Origin: Sodalis glossinidius str. 'morsitans'
GTDB lineage: Bacteria > Pseudomonadota > Gammaproteobacteria > Enterobacterales > Enterobacteriaceae
NCBI RefSeq assembly: GCF_000010085.1
Contig: NC_007712.1
Span: 2,914,001 to 2,978,000 of the forward strand
Length of the DNA stretch: 64,000 nt
Direction of reading: 5' to 3'
Shown here: positions 1 through 9,479 of the stretch, piece by piece
Position numbering within the stretch: position 1 is the first letter of the stretch
How the letters are laid out: every line of letters begins with the position of its first letter
Notes under the pieces: generated by a model
Database searches by the model: none
What the model saw: only the letters and a program-made list of their open reading frames with translations
What the model was told of the DNA's origin: nothing
Position numbers and translations under genes: made by a program

Positions 1-123
1 AAGCGCGCCGTCCACACCTTCCTGGCCGGTTAGCACCAATGTTGTATCAAAACCTTCCGCGGTCAGATATTTGCTCAGCATTTTGCCCAGTTCCCGATCG
101 TCATCAACCAGCAAAATTTTCAT
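1..123 (-). CDS. Response regulator, N-terminal part only (cut by window edge)
   Basis: The minus strand opens with ATG at 123 and reads an OmpR-family receiver domain start: a hydrophobic strand (ILLV) followed by the acidic triad DDD at residues 7-9, which binds magnesium in receiver domains, then helix 1 of the CheY fold. A good ribosome site (GGAGAG) sits about 6 bases upstream. The first 41 residues are open and the gene runs off the window. The N-terminus resembles CpxR-type regulators, but the DNA-binding domain is outside the window, so the regulon cannot be named. No kinase gene lies on the visible side; the next gene, cysM, ends at 277 on the same strand and is not related. Confidence 0.8.
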   Translation of the reverse strand, partial: MKILLVDDDRELGKMLSKYLTAEGFDTTLVLTGQEGVDGAL

Positions 124-276
124 TTTCTCTCTCCACATACCACGCCATTGCTCTCCTGCGTTATCGCCAGACAGCCTTCCTTATTTCACCAGGCCAGAGA
201 CCTGCCACTGTTTGACCTGCAACAGGCAAAAAGGTGCTGCCAAAGGCCCCAATTAGACAAAAAGACTGTCGCAACG

Positions 277-1164
277 TCAGTCTGAGTGAAAAATGCCCGT
301 GGACAGATAACGATCGCCACGATCGCAGCAGACGGCGACCACCAGACTGCCCGGCGCCTTCGCGGCCACGCGCAATGCGCCGGCTACCGCGCCGCCTGAG
401 CTGACGCCGCAGAAAATGCCTTCTTCCCGGGCCAGACGGCGCTGGGTGTTTTCCGCTGCCTCTTGGTCGATATCCAGAGTCAAGTCCACCAGCGTAGGGT
501 CAAAAATAGCCGGCAGGTAAGCGGACGGCCAGCGGCGGATGCCGGGAATGCTGCTGCCCGGCGCCGGCTGAAGCCCGACGATGGTCACGTCCGGCCGCCG
601 GAATTTAAGAAATCGGCTGACGCCCATGATGGTGCCGGTGGTGCCCATGCTGGAGACAAAATGACTGATGCGCCCGTCGGTTTGACGCCAGATTTCCGGA
701 CCGGTGGTGGTAAAATGCGCCAGCGGATTATCGGGGTTATTGAATTGATCCATGACTTTCCCACCCGTCGCCTGAGCAATGGCGCGTGCCCGATCGCGCG
801 CGCCCTCCATGCCCATGACGTGATCCACCAAAATCAATTCAGCCCCGTAGGCGCGCATCGCCTCCTGCCGCTCGATACTCATATTGTCCGGCATCAGTAG
901 TTTCAGGCGATAGTCCTTCAGCGCGGCAATCATCGCTAGGGCGATGCCGGTATTGCCGCTGGTCGCCTCAATTAACACATCACCGGGCGCAATCTCGCCG
1001 CGCCGTTCCGCCTGCTGGATCATGGATAACGCTGCGCGATCTTTCACCGATCCCGCCGGATTGTTGCCTTCCATCTTCAGCCAGATTTCGCCGCCGCCGG
1101 CGGGAGCCATACGCTGGAGCTTTACGAGCGGGGTGTTGCCTATGCAATGTTCAAGCGTCTTCAC
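277..1164 (-). CDS. cysM: Cysteine synthase B (O-acetylserine sulfhydrylase B)
   Basis: CysM makes cysteine from O-acetylserine and sulfide, or S-sulfocysteine from thiosulfate, in the cytosol with pyridoxal phosphate. The 295-residue product carries the PLP lysine in the NNPAGSVKDR motif (Lys41), the phosphate-gripping TSGNTG loop (68-73), the SSMGTTGT loop, and the GIFCGVSSGGA segment near the end. Length is close to the usual 300. The start is taken as GTG at 1164, which matches the family N-terminus (TLE..IGNTPLVKL). In E. coli cysM directly follows cysA; here about 1.45 kb with a broken oxidoreductase gene and a hairpin separates them, so cysM may need its own promoter. No damage is visible. 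Confidence 0.95.
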   Translation of the reverse strand: MKTLEHCIGNTPLVKLQRMAPAGGGEIWLKMEGNNPAGSVKDRAALSMIQQAERRGEIAPGDVLIEATSGNTGIALAMIAALKDYRLKLLMPDNMSIERQEAMRAYGAELILVDHVMGMEGARDRARAIAQATGGKVMDQFNNPDNPLAHFTTTGPEIWRQTDGRISHFVSSMGTTGTIMGVSRFLKFRRPDVTIVGLQPAPGSSIPGIRRWPSAYLPAIFDPTLVDLTLDIDQEAAENTQRRLAREEGIFCGVSSGGAVAGALRVAAKAPGSLVVAVCCDRGDRYLSTGIFHSD

Positions 1165-1179
1165 GGCCTGGGGTTCCCA

Positions 1180-1215
1180 ATAAAAAAAACAGGCGACCGT
1201 ACGGCCGCCCTGTTA
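1180..1215 (-). terminator. Intrinsic terminator upstream of cysM
   Basis: On the minus strand an imperfect GC-rich hairpin (arms around 1190-1201 and 1202-1214, loop at the GTAC centre, with one mismatch and one bulge) is followed by eight T residues. It would stop transcripts coming from the broken oxidoreductase or from cysPTWA, and it lies only about 20 bases before the cysM start. Confidence 0.6.
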
Positions 1216-1370
1216 GTCGTGCAGTGAGGTAACACGCGACTTGCGCAGCGTCCCCCTCCGTCCTTACCAAATAGTATCAGATTCCCACCATAAGAAAAGC
1301 GGGCGCGGCCTATACGCGGCCTCGTGGGAAGACGCCACCCGACGCAGCCCATGACCAAACGGCTACACCG

Positions 1371-2372
1371 TTAGCAGGCGATCTGATCCTTTAAGGCCGG
1401 ATAATCGGTATAGCCCTCAGCGCCGCGGGCATAGATAGTCTGCGGATTGACTTCGTTCAGCGGCGCCTTATCACGCAGACGCGCCACTAAATCCGGGTTG
1501 GCGATATACAGTTTGCCGAACACCACCGCTTCAGCCGCACCCGCAGCGTTGGCGCCAGCCGGTTGGGGAAATCCAGCGCCTCGCGTGCGAAAATAAAGGC
1601 CAGCCCGCGCGCATTCAGCTCCCGCGCCACATATCTGAACATCGCTTTGGGATCGGAATCACGCATGCTGTGGGTATATGACATCAAGTTGAGATGCACA
1701 CCCCCCAGGCGATCGGCGGGCCAGACGGTCAAAAGCGCGTCTACCTTCTCCAATAAAAAGCGGGTGCTGTTGGCTATCGAACGGCCGTAGCGATCGGTGC
1801 GTTTATTGGAGCCGTCATGCAGAAACTGGTCGAACAGATAACCATTGGCGGCATGCAGCTCGACGCCGTCAAAGCCGCTACGCTTGGCATTCTCCGCCGC
1901 CCGCCGATAGTCGTCGACGATCCCGGCGATCTCGTCGGTGGACAGCGCACGGGGCGTAACATAGTTTTTTTGCGGACGGATCACCGAGAAAAATACCTCC
2001 GGCGCAATCGCACTGGGAGCGACCGGCAGTTCCCCGCCAAGGTAAACGGGATCAGATATGCGCCCCACGTGCCACAGTTGGCAGACGATCTTACCGCCGG
2101 CCTGATGTACCGCCGCCGTTACCCTTGCCCAGCCCGCTGTTTGTTCGGCCGACCAAATCCCCGGGGGATTGGGGTAGCCGATCCCCTGGGGCGACACCGA
2201 GGTCGCTTCGGTGACGATAAGTCCCGCGCTGGCACGCTGGGCATAATATTCCTGCGCCAGCTCCCCCGGGCACACGCTGATCATCGGCGCGCATCCGGGT
2301 CAGCGGTGCCATTACGATACGGTTAGCTAGCTCAATAGCGCCAATCTTCACGGGTTCAAACAGTTCAGCCAT
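1371..2372 (-). pseudogene. Old yellow enzyme family oxidoreductase (NemA-like), broken
   Basis: The pieces match the FMN-dependent NemA / N-ethylmaleimide reductase family. The N-terminus (KIGAIELANRIVMAPLTRMRAD, to about 2288) is out of frame with the long middle part that starts near 2284. That part holds the family motifs QLWHVGRIS, the substrate-binding HAANGYLFDQFL and the NKRTDRYGRS segment. After about 1530 the frame changes again and roughly 50-60 codons of the barrel are missing before the C-terminal piece (VVFGKLYIANPDLVARL and the EGYTDYPAL end, stop at 1371). At least two lesions plus a deletion make a working enzyme unlikely. It lies between cysA and cysM on the same strand. Confidence 0.85.
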
Positions 2373-2615
2373 TACTCACCTCGATAGGGAATTCAATTTT
2401 CAACCACAAATATGACGGCCTTCGGCCACCGTCCGCGCCAGGTCAGCCCTTAGTATTATTGTTTACCCTACTATTAAGCCGCAAATGCCGCTGATGACTT
2501 TAACTGCACGGGCTTTTCCTCCCTGTGCATCGCGGGTTATCTGGCGCGGCGCCCGGCGAAGGAAGGCAACGGCGGGCAGAACCGCGCATCAGGCGGATCA
2601 TGCTGGAAGGAGCGC

Positions 2616-3707
2616 TCAGGCGCTTTCGGCGAAGGCCACCGGCTGCAGGGCCTTATCCCCGGCATAAAGGCGGGCGTTCTGCCCCCCCAAATAACGGCGT
2701 TCGCCGCGGACAGGGGTGCCGGCCGTTTCCGTGGACGCCACTACCGTCAGGGGGTGCTGGTGCCAGCCCAGCGGCTGTACAACCAGTTGCCAATAGTGGC
2801 CGCGCGGACTGACATCAATGATTTGTACCGGTAGCGGGCAGCGTGCGGTGGGCTGATCGCTTAACGCCATTTCCCACGGCCGCAAGAAGAGTTCCACCTG
2901 CCCCTGATAAATCGACGCATAATTCAGCGGCCAGTGGTACGGCCCGACAAATAGCTGGGCACCGCGAATGTCGCCGTCCAACCGGTTGACCTCGCCCAGA
3001 AACTCCAGTACAAAGCGGCTGGCCGGTTCGCGCCAAACCTCCTGCGGCGTTCCCACCTGTTCAATATTGCCGTGGCTCATCACCACTACCCTATCCGCGA
3101 CTTCCATCGCCTCTTCCTGATCGTGGGTGACGAACACGCTGGTAAATTTGAGCTCTTCGTGCAGTTGGCGCAGCCAGCGGCGCAGCTCTTTACGCACCTG
3201 CGCATCCAGGGCGCTAAACGGCTCGTCGAGCAACAAGATTTCCGGCTCTACCGCCAGGGCGCGTGCCAGCGCTACGCGCTGCTTCTGACCGCCGGAAAGC
3301 TGAGAAGGATAGCGTGGGGCCAGATGGCTTAATTGCACCATGTCCAACAGACTGGCGACTTTTTGCTTGATGGCAGCACGGCTGGGACGCTCGCGCCGCG
3401 GCAGAACCGTCAGGCCAAAAGCGATATTCTCGGCAACGGTCATATGGCGAAACAGAGCGTAATGCTGGAACACAAACCCCACGTGACGATCGCGGGCGTG
3501 AACCCGGCTGACGTCTTTGCCGCCGAAACGGAGATGGCCGCTATTATGGTGTTCCAGCCCCGCGATGATGCGCAAAAGCGTCGTCTTACCGGAGCCGGAC
3601 GGTCCCAGCAGCACGACCATTTCCCCGGAGGCGATATCCAGCGAAATATCGTTCAATACTTTGCTGTTGGCAAAAAACTTGCCGACCTTATCGATCGCTA
3701 TACTCAT
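2616..3707 (-). CDS. cysA: Sulfate/thiosulfate ABC transporter ATP-binding protein
   Basis: CysA is the ATPase of the sulfate/thiosulfate importer, bound to the inner face of CysT/CysW. The 363-residue product has Walker A GPSGSGKTT (35-43), the ABC signature LSGGQKQR (137-144), Walker B ILLLDEP (157-163), the H-loop THDQEEA, and a C-terminal regulatory TOBE-type domain. The length fits E. coli CysA (365). The open frame extends far upstream, but the true start is ATG at 3707, which overlaps the end of cysW by four bases, as in other cys operons. Last gene of the cysPTWA operon; no lesions seen. Confidence 0.96.
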   Translation of the reverse strand: MSIAIDKVGKFFANSKVLNDISLDIASGEMVVLLGPSGSGKTTLLRIIAGLEHHNSGHLRFGGKDVSRVHARDRHVGFVFQHYALFRHMTVAENIAFGLTVLPRRERPSRAAIKQKVASLLDMVQLSHLAPRYPSQLSGGQKQRVALARALAVEPEILLLDEPFSALDAQVRKELRRWLRQLHEELKFTSVFVTHDQEEAMEVADRVVVMSHGNIEQVGTPQEVWREPASRFVLEFLGEVNRLDGDIRGAQLFVGPYHWPLNYASIYQGQVELFLRPWEMALSDQPTARCPLPVQIIDVSPRGHYWQLVVQPLGWHQHPLTVVASTETAGTPVRGERRYLGGQNARLYAGDKALQPVAFAESA

Positions 3708-4576
3708 TGTGTGTCCCCCGGTTGAAGCTCTGCCTGATGGCGCGCCAGACGCCACTGCAGCCCGCTCTTCAAGAATAATGTCACAATCGCCATCAGAGTC
3801 AGCAGCGCGGCGGCGGTAAACGCGCCCACGGTGTTGTAATCCTGATGCAGTAATTCCACCTGCAGCGGCAGGGTATAGGTTTCGCCGCGGATAGACCCCG
3901 ATACCACCGATACCGCGCCGAACTCGCCGATTGCGCGGGCGTTGGTCAGGATCACGCCATACAGCAGCGCCCAGTAGATGTTGGGCAACGTGACGCGGCG
4001 AAACATCTGCCAACTGGATGCACCCAACAGGATCGCGGCCTCGTCCTCCTGGCTGCCCTGGCTCAGCATCACCGGCACCAATTCGCGCACCACAAACGGA
4101 CAGGTAACAAATATCGTCACCAGCACCATCCCCGGCCATGAGAACATCAACTGCATATTATGCTCGTCCAGCCAGCCTCCGAGGGGGCCGTTAGTCCCGT
4201 AAAACAGGAGGTATAGCAATCCCGCCACCACGGGCGATACCGCGAAAGGCACATCCATCAGCGTAAGCAATAGCTGGCGGCCGCGAAAATTGAAGCGCGT
4301 CACCAGCCAGGCCATTAAGGTGCCGAACACCACATTCACCGGTACGGTTATCAGCGCGATGAGCACCGTCAGCCAAATGGCGTGCAGCATGTCGCTATCG
4401 TTGAGATTGCGCCCCACCGCCGCCAGTCCTTCCGCCAGTGCGGTGGCGAAAATTGAAATCAGCGGCACCACCAGCAACAGCAGCGATACCACTGAGCCGA
4501 GGCCGATCAATAGCCATTTTCCCCAGGGAAAAGGCGCGCGCGCGGCGCCGTTGAACACGGAGAAATCTGTCATCAT
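3704..4576 (-). CDS. cysW: Sulfate/thiosulfate ABC transporter permease CysW
   Basis: One of the two inner-membrane permeases of the sulfate/thiosulfate importer. The 290 residues contain about six hydrophobic segments, and the cytoplasmic coupling loop EDEAAILLGASSWQMFRRVTLP (about residues 190-210) is the EAA motif that docks on CysA. Its start overlaps the end of cysT by four bases, and its own end overlaps cysA, which indicates translational coupling across the operon. Length is the family norm and the frame is intact. Confidence 0.95.
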   Translation of the reverse strand: MMTDFSVFNGAARAPFPWGKWLLIGLGSVVSLLLLVVPLISIFATALAEGLAAVGRNLNDSDMLHAIWLTVLIALITVPVNVVFGTLMAWLVTRFNFRGRQLLLTLMDVPFAVSPVVAGLLYLLFYGTNGPLGGWLDEHNMQLMFSWPGMVLVTIFVTCPFVVRELVPVMLSQGSQEDEAAILLGASSWQMFRRVTLPNIYWALLYGVILTNARAIGEFGAVSVVSGSIRGETYTLPLQVELLHQDYNTVGAFTAAALLTLMAIVTLFLKSGLQWRLARHQAELQPGDTQ

Positions 4577-5406
4577 TGTCCTCCCAACCGACGGCCGAAG
4601 CGGGATTGCAGCACGTTAATGGCGAAGAGCAGCAGCAGCGACGCCACCAGGATTACCGAGGCGATAGCGCTGGCCGCGGGATAATCAAACTCCTGCAGGC
4701 GGATAAAAATCATTAAAGAGGTGACCTCGGTTTTCCAGGCGATATTGCCGGCGATAAAGATCACCGCGCCGAATTCGCCCAGGCTGCGGGTGAACGACAG
4801 CGCGGTCCCCGCCAGCAGCGCCGGCGCAACTTCCGGCAGAATAACGCGGCGAAAGGTCTGCCAGTGCCCGGCGCCGAGCGTTTGGGCCGCTTCCTCGTAT
4901 TCCGGCCCCAGCTCTTCCAGCACCGGCTGCACGGTACGCACCACGAACGGGATGCTGGTGAAGGCCATCGCCACGGCGATACCGAGCCAGGTGTAGGAGA
5001 CTTTAATGTCAAACTGGGCCAGACAGCCGCCGTACCAGCCGGTGGTGGAAAATAGCGTGGCCAGCGTCAAACCTGCCACCGCGGTAGGCAGGGCGAACGG
5101 TAGATCCATCAGGCCGTCCAGCAGCGCACGGCCGGGAAATTGATAGCGGGTCAGGATCCAGGCCATCAGCATGCCGAACACCGCATTGAAAAACGACGCC
5201 ACCCCTGCGCAGATCAGCGTGATTTTATAGGCCGCCAACAGCTCCGGGCCGGTGATGACCTCCCAGTATTGTGACCAACTCATCTGCGCTAACTGCATAA
5301 CCAGCGCGCTTAACGGCAGCAGCAGGATCAAGCAAACGAACAGCACGCTGCCGCCGAGGCTCAGGCTAAAACCGGGCAGGACCCGTTTGGTGGTCAGGAC
5401 CAGCAT
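4573..5406 (-). CDS. cysT: Sulfate/thiosulfate ABC transporter permease CysT
   Basis: Partner permease to CysW (also called CysU). The 277-residue product has an N-terminal hydrophobic segment, six or so membrane spans and the EAA coupling loop YEEAAQTLGAGHWQTFRRVILPE. The frame is open further upstream, but ATG at 5406 gives exactly the E. coli length and overlaps the cysP stop (ATGA), so that start is chosen. It sits second in the operon, between the binding protein and CysW. Confidence 0.95.
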   Translation of the reverse strand: MLVLTTKRVLPGFSLSLGGSVLFVCLILLLPLSALVMQLAQMSWSQYWEVITGPELLAAYKITLICAGVASFFNAVFGMLMAWILTRYQFPGRALLDGLMDLPFALPTAVAGLTLATLFSTTGWYGGCLAQFDIKVSYTWLGIAVAMAFTSIPFVVRTVQPVLEELGPEYEEAAQTLGAGHWQTFRRVILPEVAPALLAGTALSFTRSLGEFGAVIFIAGNIAWKTEVTSLMIFIRLQEFDYPAASAIASVILVASLLLLFAINVLQSRFGRRLGGQ

Positions 5407-6422
5407 CAGCGATGGCCCGCCGCCAATAATTGATCCAGTTCGCCGCCGCGCTCGAAGTGCGTCGCCATAGCCGAATGCCAACCGCCGAATATATCCTCAA
5501 CACGAAACAGCCGGGTCGGTGGAAATTTGCTTTTGTTTACGTTCATCATCTGTGTATCGTTTACCCGATAATAAAACCCGGCGATAATGTGCTGCGCCGC
5601 CGGACTATAGAGATAGTTGAGGTACGCTTTCGCCACCTGCGCGGTTCCGTTCTCTTCCACGTTCTTATCTACCCAGGCCACCGGAAATTCCGCCAGAATA
5701 TCCGTGTCCGGCACGATAACTTCGTAGTCGCCGGCGCCGGCCTGATCGCGCAGCGTGTTGACCTCTGATTCAAAACTAATCAGCACATCCCCCTGACCGC
5801 GTTCGATGAAGGTCGTCGTTGCGCCACGCCCGCCGGTATCGAACACCTCGACGTTGGCCAGAAATTTCTGCATCCAGGTGCGGGTGCGGTCGCCACCAAA
5901 CGCCTGCTCCATCGCGCCCCAGGCGGCTAAATAGGTGTAGCGACCGTTTCCCGAGGTCTTGGGATTGGGAAACACCAGCTGCACGCCGTCACGGGCCAGA
6001 TCGCGCCAGTCATGGATCCCTTTTGGATTTCCTTTGCGCACCAGAAACGCCATGGTTGAGTAATAAGGCGAACTCTGATTGGGTAAGCGGTCACGCCAAT
6101 CGGCGGCAATCAATTGGCCGCGATCGTGGAGAATCTGTACATCGGTGACCTGATTATAGGTCACCACATCCGCCGGAAATCCCTGCAGTATGGTCAGCGC
6201 CTGCCGGGAAGAGCCGGCGTGCGACTGGCGCAGGGTCAGTTTGTCGCCCGGATGTTCCTGCTGCCACTGCGCGATAAAACCGGGATTGAGGGTCGCGAAA
6301 AGTTCACGTGCCACGTCATAGGAGCTGTTAAGCAATGTGGTGGCCTGTGCTTGTCCGTATGCCAACAATGCCACTACGGCGCAAATTTGTCTTGCCCGCC
6401 CGAAAAAAAGCGTAAAGGTCAT
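5406..6422 (-). CDS. cysP: Thiosulfate-binding periplasmic protein
   Basis: CysP captures thiosulfate (and sulfate) in the periplasm and hands it to the CysTW channel. The 338 residues start with a cleavable signal peptide (positive start, hydrophobic core, AQA cleavage site near residue 27). The mature part has the SYD..RELF start, the SHAGSSRQA ligand loop, FPNPKTSGNGRYTY, and DTGGRGATTTF, all typical of sulfate-family binding proteins. Length is identical to E. coli CysP. First gene of cysPTWA, with a long non-coding leader upstream where CysB control would be expected. Confidence 0.95.
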   Translation of the reverse strand: MTFTLFFGRARQICAVVALLAYGQAQATTLLNSSYDVARELFATLNPGFIAQWQQEHPGDKLTLRQSHAGSSRQALTILQGFPADVVTYNQVTDVQILHDRGQLIAADWRDRLPNQSSPYYSTMAFLVRKGNPKGIHDWRDLARDGVQLVFPNPKTSGNGRYTYLAAWGAMEQAFGGDRTRTWMQKFLANVEVFDTGGRGATTTFIERGQGDVLISFESEVNTLRDQAGAGDYEVIVPDTDILAEFPVAWVDKNVEENGTAQVAKAYLNYLYSPAAQHIIAGFYYRVNDTQMMNVNKSKFPPTRLFRVEDIFGGWHSAMATHFERGGELDQLLAAGHR

Positions 6423-6694
6423 GTTGTGTCCTGATGTTGATGGACAAAAAGGCCGCCCTGAGAGTCTTACAGTTTATTTATAACGAGGGGATAACCTATA
6501 ACGCTTTTATATATCGATTGGTGATTTGCAAGTCACAAAAGGCATAAGGCAGCGGCCTGCACGGCAGGGAAGAAGCCAGCCAGACTCGCCGATCGAGAAG
6601 GTTGCGGGTCGTCGCGGCGCGGGGCCAACGAAAGGAACATCAGCCGATAGGTCTAAGCTTAAGCATCCCGCCGCGTGGTCGACAGGAGGAACAT
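6423..6694 (-). promoter_or_regulatory. cysP leader and probable promoter region
   Basis: This 270-base gap lies upstream of cysP. The part nearest the gene (about 6430-6540) is AT-rich, with TATA-like stretches (around 6505-6515) and runs similar to the loosely conserved AT-rich CysB sites of cys promoters. No exact operator can be drawn by eye. The far half (6545-6694) is GC-rich and shows no gene. Confidence 0.35.
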
Positions 6695-7281
6695 TCAGCC
6701 CGCGGCCGGCGCTGGCGCGCGCCAGATGATTTTACTCACCCGCCAGGTCCGCAGTTGGTCGTCGGCCGGCATCAGCGATTCGGGTCCATGCCAGATGCCC
6801 TTGAACACATAACTAACATGATCGCTTTGCGGTGCCTGACAGACGACCGCATCGCGATCCTCGCCGCTGCCGCCATAGGCTTTCTGATAACAGCGCTGAA
6901 CGGCGTGCCGATCTTGACGCCCCAGGCGCTTTCGATGGCCTCATCGGTTACGACCACGCCGGCAACCCAGCCGGGCGACGGCTCGTAAACGGTAAGTTTG
7001 ACCTGATCCTTGGCAAGCGCCTGGTAAACGCTGACAATTTCGCCGTTGCGGGTTTCCATACCGCCGCGCAGCCGGTAATCGCCGTCCAGCGCCTTCTCCA
7101 GGGCGGGTTGCGTCATCGGCGTGGCGGCGGTGATTTCACCGACACCCTGATCGCTCACCTTGCGGCTTTCGCCGAACCAATGGAAAGGGGAAAAACTTGA
7201 CTAGGAAAGGCCGGATAGCGTCGAGCACCCGGCCAGCATAAGGGGCAGGCCAATGATTAATGGACGGAACGACTTCATCAT
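6695..7281 (-). pseudogene. yfeY: RpoE-regulated lipoprotein YfeY, broken
   Basis: Reads as the SigmaE-regulated outer-membrane lipoprotein YfeY. A signal peptide with lipobox LAGC starts at 7281 (two tandem ATG codons), but codon 27 is TAG (7201-7203). The frame then continues as FHWFGESRKVSDQGVGEITA, a clear family match, up to about 6885. A one-base frameshift follows there, and the C-terminal part (WHGPESLMPADDQLRTW and the SKIIWR end) lies in another frame and stops at 6695. One nonsense codon and one frameshift: not functional. It keeps its E. coli neighbourhood (yfeY, ypeA, hemF). Confidence 0.85.
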
Positions 7282-7431
7282 TTTTCCTTGAATAACAGGA
7301 CGGCACTGGCTCGCAAATCGGCGTCGCTGTGCCATGCTTAAAGGGGTATCGACATGGCCTCAATATGAGGATGTTACTATCCCTGGCCGGCCGCAGCCAG
7401 ACAAATCAGATTGATAAAAAGGAGAGTCAGG

Positions 7432-7824
7432 ATGAAGAAAACCACTTTCGCGCTGCTCATGGCTTTAACTAGCCCCAGCGTTCTGGCCGCCCCCGACGGC
7501 GGTTTCCCCCGACAAAGCCCCGCTGCTGCCGCAAAAAAAGACAACGGTATTCGCGGCGTGGAAGACCTGCGCCCCACCCCGATAAAGCAGGTGAAAACCC
7601 TGCGCGATGGCGCGTGGGTGACCCTGACCGGGAATATTCACCGGCAGTTAGGTAAGGATAGTTATGAATTCCATGATAAAACAGGCTCGCTGGCGCTGCA
7701 CATCGCCCCGGACGGCTGGCACGGAGCCGATATCTCCCCCGACGATCTCATCATCGTAAGCGGTACGCTGCATAAAGGCCCGCAGGGGGAAACGGTCAAC
7801 GTTCAGCAATTGCAAAAACAGTAA
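7432..7824 (+). CDS. ygiW: YgiW/YdeI family periplasmic OB-fold stress protein
   Basis: A 130-residue secreted protein: signal peptide with cleavage after VLA (about residue 20), then a bacterial OB-fold domain (VKTLRDGAWVTLTGNI, DSYEFHDKTGSLAL, VSGTLHKGP). Members of the YgiW/YdeI/VisP family are periplasmic and linked to stress tolerance and, in some bacteria, polymyxin or peptide resistance. ATG at 7432 follows AAGGAGAG with good spacing; the upstream in-frame start would spoil the signal peptide. Length equals E. coli YgiW. It stands alone between divergent genes and looks intact. It could also be called ydeI-like. Confidence 0.85.
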   Translation: MKKTTFALLMALTSPSVLAAPDGGFPRQSPAAAAKKDNGIRGVEDLRPTPIKQVKTLRDGAWVTLTGNIHRQLGKDSYEFHDKTGSLALHIAPDGWHGADISPDDLIIVSGTLHKGPQGETVNVQQLQKQ

Positions 7825-7866
7825 GCGTAACAGGCGACACCGCAGCCCCGCCGGCGTCGCCCTGCT

Positions 7867-8295
7867 TCAATACTCTTGATCTTCAATCAGCCGTTTGCCC
7901 AGCAGCAGTACGCTGTCTTGCATTTCATATTCGAGTTTTTCGTACATGCTGATGACCGCATCATTATCGCCGCGGACCATCAGATTGATTTTGGGGCAGC
8001 CGCGGGCTATCAGTTTCTTTTCCAGGCGACTTATCAGCGCGTTGGCGATGCCGCGCCCGCGATAATCCGGATGGACCCCCAGATAATAAGCGGCGCCGCG
8101 ATGGCCGTCATAGCCCCCCATTATCGACCCTACGACTTCCCCGGCCACTTCCGCTACCAGAAAAAGATCTGGATCATGGTTTAGCTTACGCTCGATATCC
8201 ATTTCGGGATCGTTCCACGGCCGCAGTAAATCGCAGCGTTCCCAAAGCGTAATCACCTCTTCAAAATCGTCGTGACGAAATACCCGAATTTCCAT
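7867..8295 (-). CDS. ypeA: GNAT family N-acetyltransferase YpeA
   Basis: A 142-residue single-domain GCN5-type acetyltransferase. The acetyl-CoA pyrophosphate loop is VHPDYRGRGIANALI (about residues 75-89), preceded by the VVGSIMGGYDGH strand, and the C-terminal YEKLEYEMQDSV matches YpeA. The substrate is not known in E. coli. The gene is intact and sits next to hemF as in E. coli, but amiA, which normally lies between them, is absent. Confidence 0.9.
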   Translation of the reverse strand: MEIRVFRHDDFEEVITLWERCDLLRPWNDPEMDIERKLNHDPDLFLVAEVAGEVVGSIMGGYDGHRGAAYYLGVHPDYRGRGIANALISRLEKKLIARGCPKINLMVRGDNDAVISMYEKLEYEMQDSVLLLGKRLIEDQEY

Positions 8296-8560
8296 AATAG
8301 CCGCCGCCGGTGCAGAGTAATGAATGATTTAGCTGATTATCACGTTATTTACGATGAAGGCAAACAACTCTGGGGCAGTTTATGACTATTTCGCCCCTTT
8401 TCGCTCGAATTTCCTCTACATCGCCGTTGTTGTTCATAGTGAAGGCGCAAGCGGTCCCTGCAGGCGCCGTTTTCGCCCGCAACGGTTAGTGTTACGGCCC
8501 CGCCGGCGTTATACTGGCCTGGCCTCACCTTTTCGCCGCTTACCTACAGGGATTTTCGCG
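8296..8560. other. Divergent intergenic region ypeA-hemF
   Basis: No gene is recognisable here. In E. coli amiA occupies this interval; no amidase motif can be read in any frame. A TATACT hexamer near 8509-8514 is a reasonable -10 element for hemF. Confidence 0.4.
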
Positions 8561-9475
8561 ATGGACCAACCGGATATCGAACACATCAACGCTTATCTAC
8601 TGGCGCTGCAGGAAACAATCTGCGCCGCGTTAACCGCCGCCGATGGCGGCGCCGTTTTCCATGAAGACCTCTGGCAGCGGGACGAAGGCGGCGGCGGACG
8701 AACGCGGGTATTGCGCCAGGGTCGGGTCTTTGAGCAGGCCGGCGTCAATTTCTCGCGCGTGTATGGCGGCGCCCTGCCGGCTTCCGCCACCGCCCACCGG
8801 CCGGAATTAGCGGGGCGATCCTATCAGGCGATGGGCGTGTCGCTGGTCGTGCATCCGGAAAATCCCTATATTCCCACCAGCCACGCTAATGTGCGCTTCT
8901 TTATTGCTGAAAAACCGGGGGCAGAACCGATATGGTGGTTTGGCGGCGGTTTCGACCTCACGCCGTTTTACGGTTTCCACGAGGACGCGGTCCACTGGCA
9001 CCGCACGGCACAGGCGCTGTGCCAGCCATTCGGCGACACGGTCTATCCCCGTTATAAGCGCTGGTGTGACGATTATTTTTTTCTCAAGCATCGCAACGAG
9101 GCACGCGGCATCGGTGGGCTGTTTTTCGATGACTTATCCGCCCCCAATTTCAACGAGGCATTTGCCTTCTGCCGAGCCGTTAGCCAAGGCTATCTGGATG
9201 CGTATCTGCCCATCGTCGAGCGGCGCAAGTCCCATCCCTGGGGCGAGCGCGAGCGGCAGTTTCAGCTCTACCGCCGCGGCAGATATGTCGAATTTAATCT
9301 GGTTTGGGACCGCGGCACATTATTCGGTCTGCAATCAGGCGGCCGCACCGAATCAGTTCTGATGTCGATGCCGCCGCTGGCCCGCTGGCAATATCATTAT
9401 GATCCGGCACACGACAGCCCCGAGGCCGCGCTATATCGCGACTTTTTGCCGGCCCGCGATTGGCTTAAGGAGTAA
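8561..9475 (+). CDS. hemF: Oxygen-dependent coproporphyrinogen III oxidase
   Basis: HemF decarboxylates coproporphyrinogen III to protoporphyrinogen IX with oxygen, a late step in heme synthesis. The 304 residues contain the family blocks [41 protein letters not shown], and [20 protein letters not shown]. The open frame reaches upstream to 8354, but ATG at 8561 gives the normal N-terminus and length (E. coli 299). Intact. The yaiI gene starts five bases after its stop, so the two are likely co-transcribed. Confidence 0.96.
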
Positions 9476-9479
9476 CATT

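Noticed and set aside
2616..4139. 507-residue CysA with an N-terminal extension
   Set aside because: The extension is an out-of-frame reading of cysW; the true start at 3707 gives the family length and the usual overlap with cysW.
8296..8560. amiA remnant before hemF
   Set aside because: No amidase_3 zinc motif (DPGHGG, E, H) is readable in any frame.
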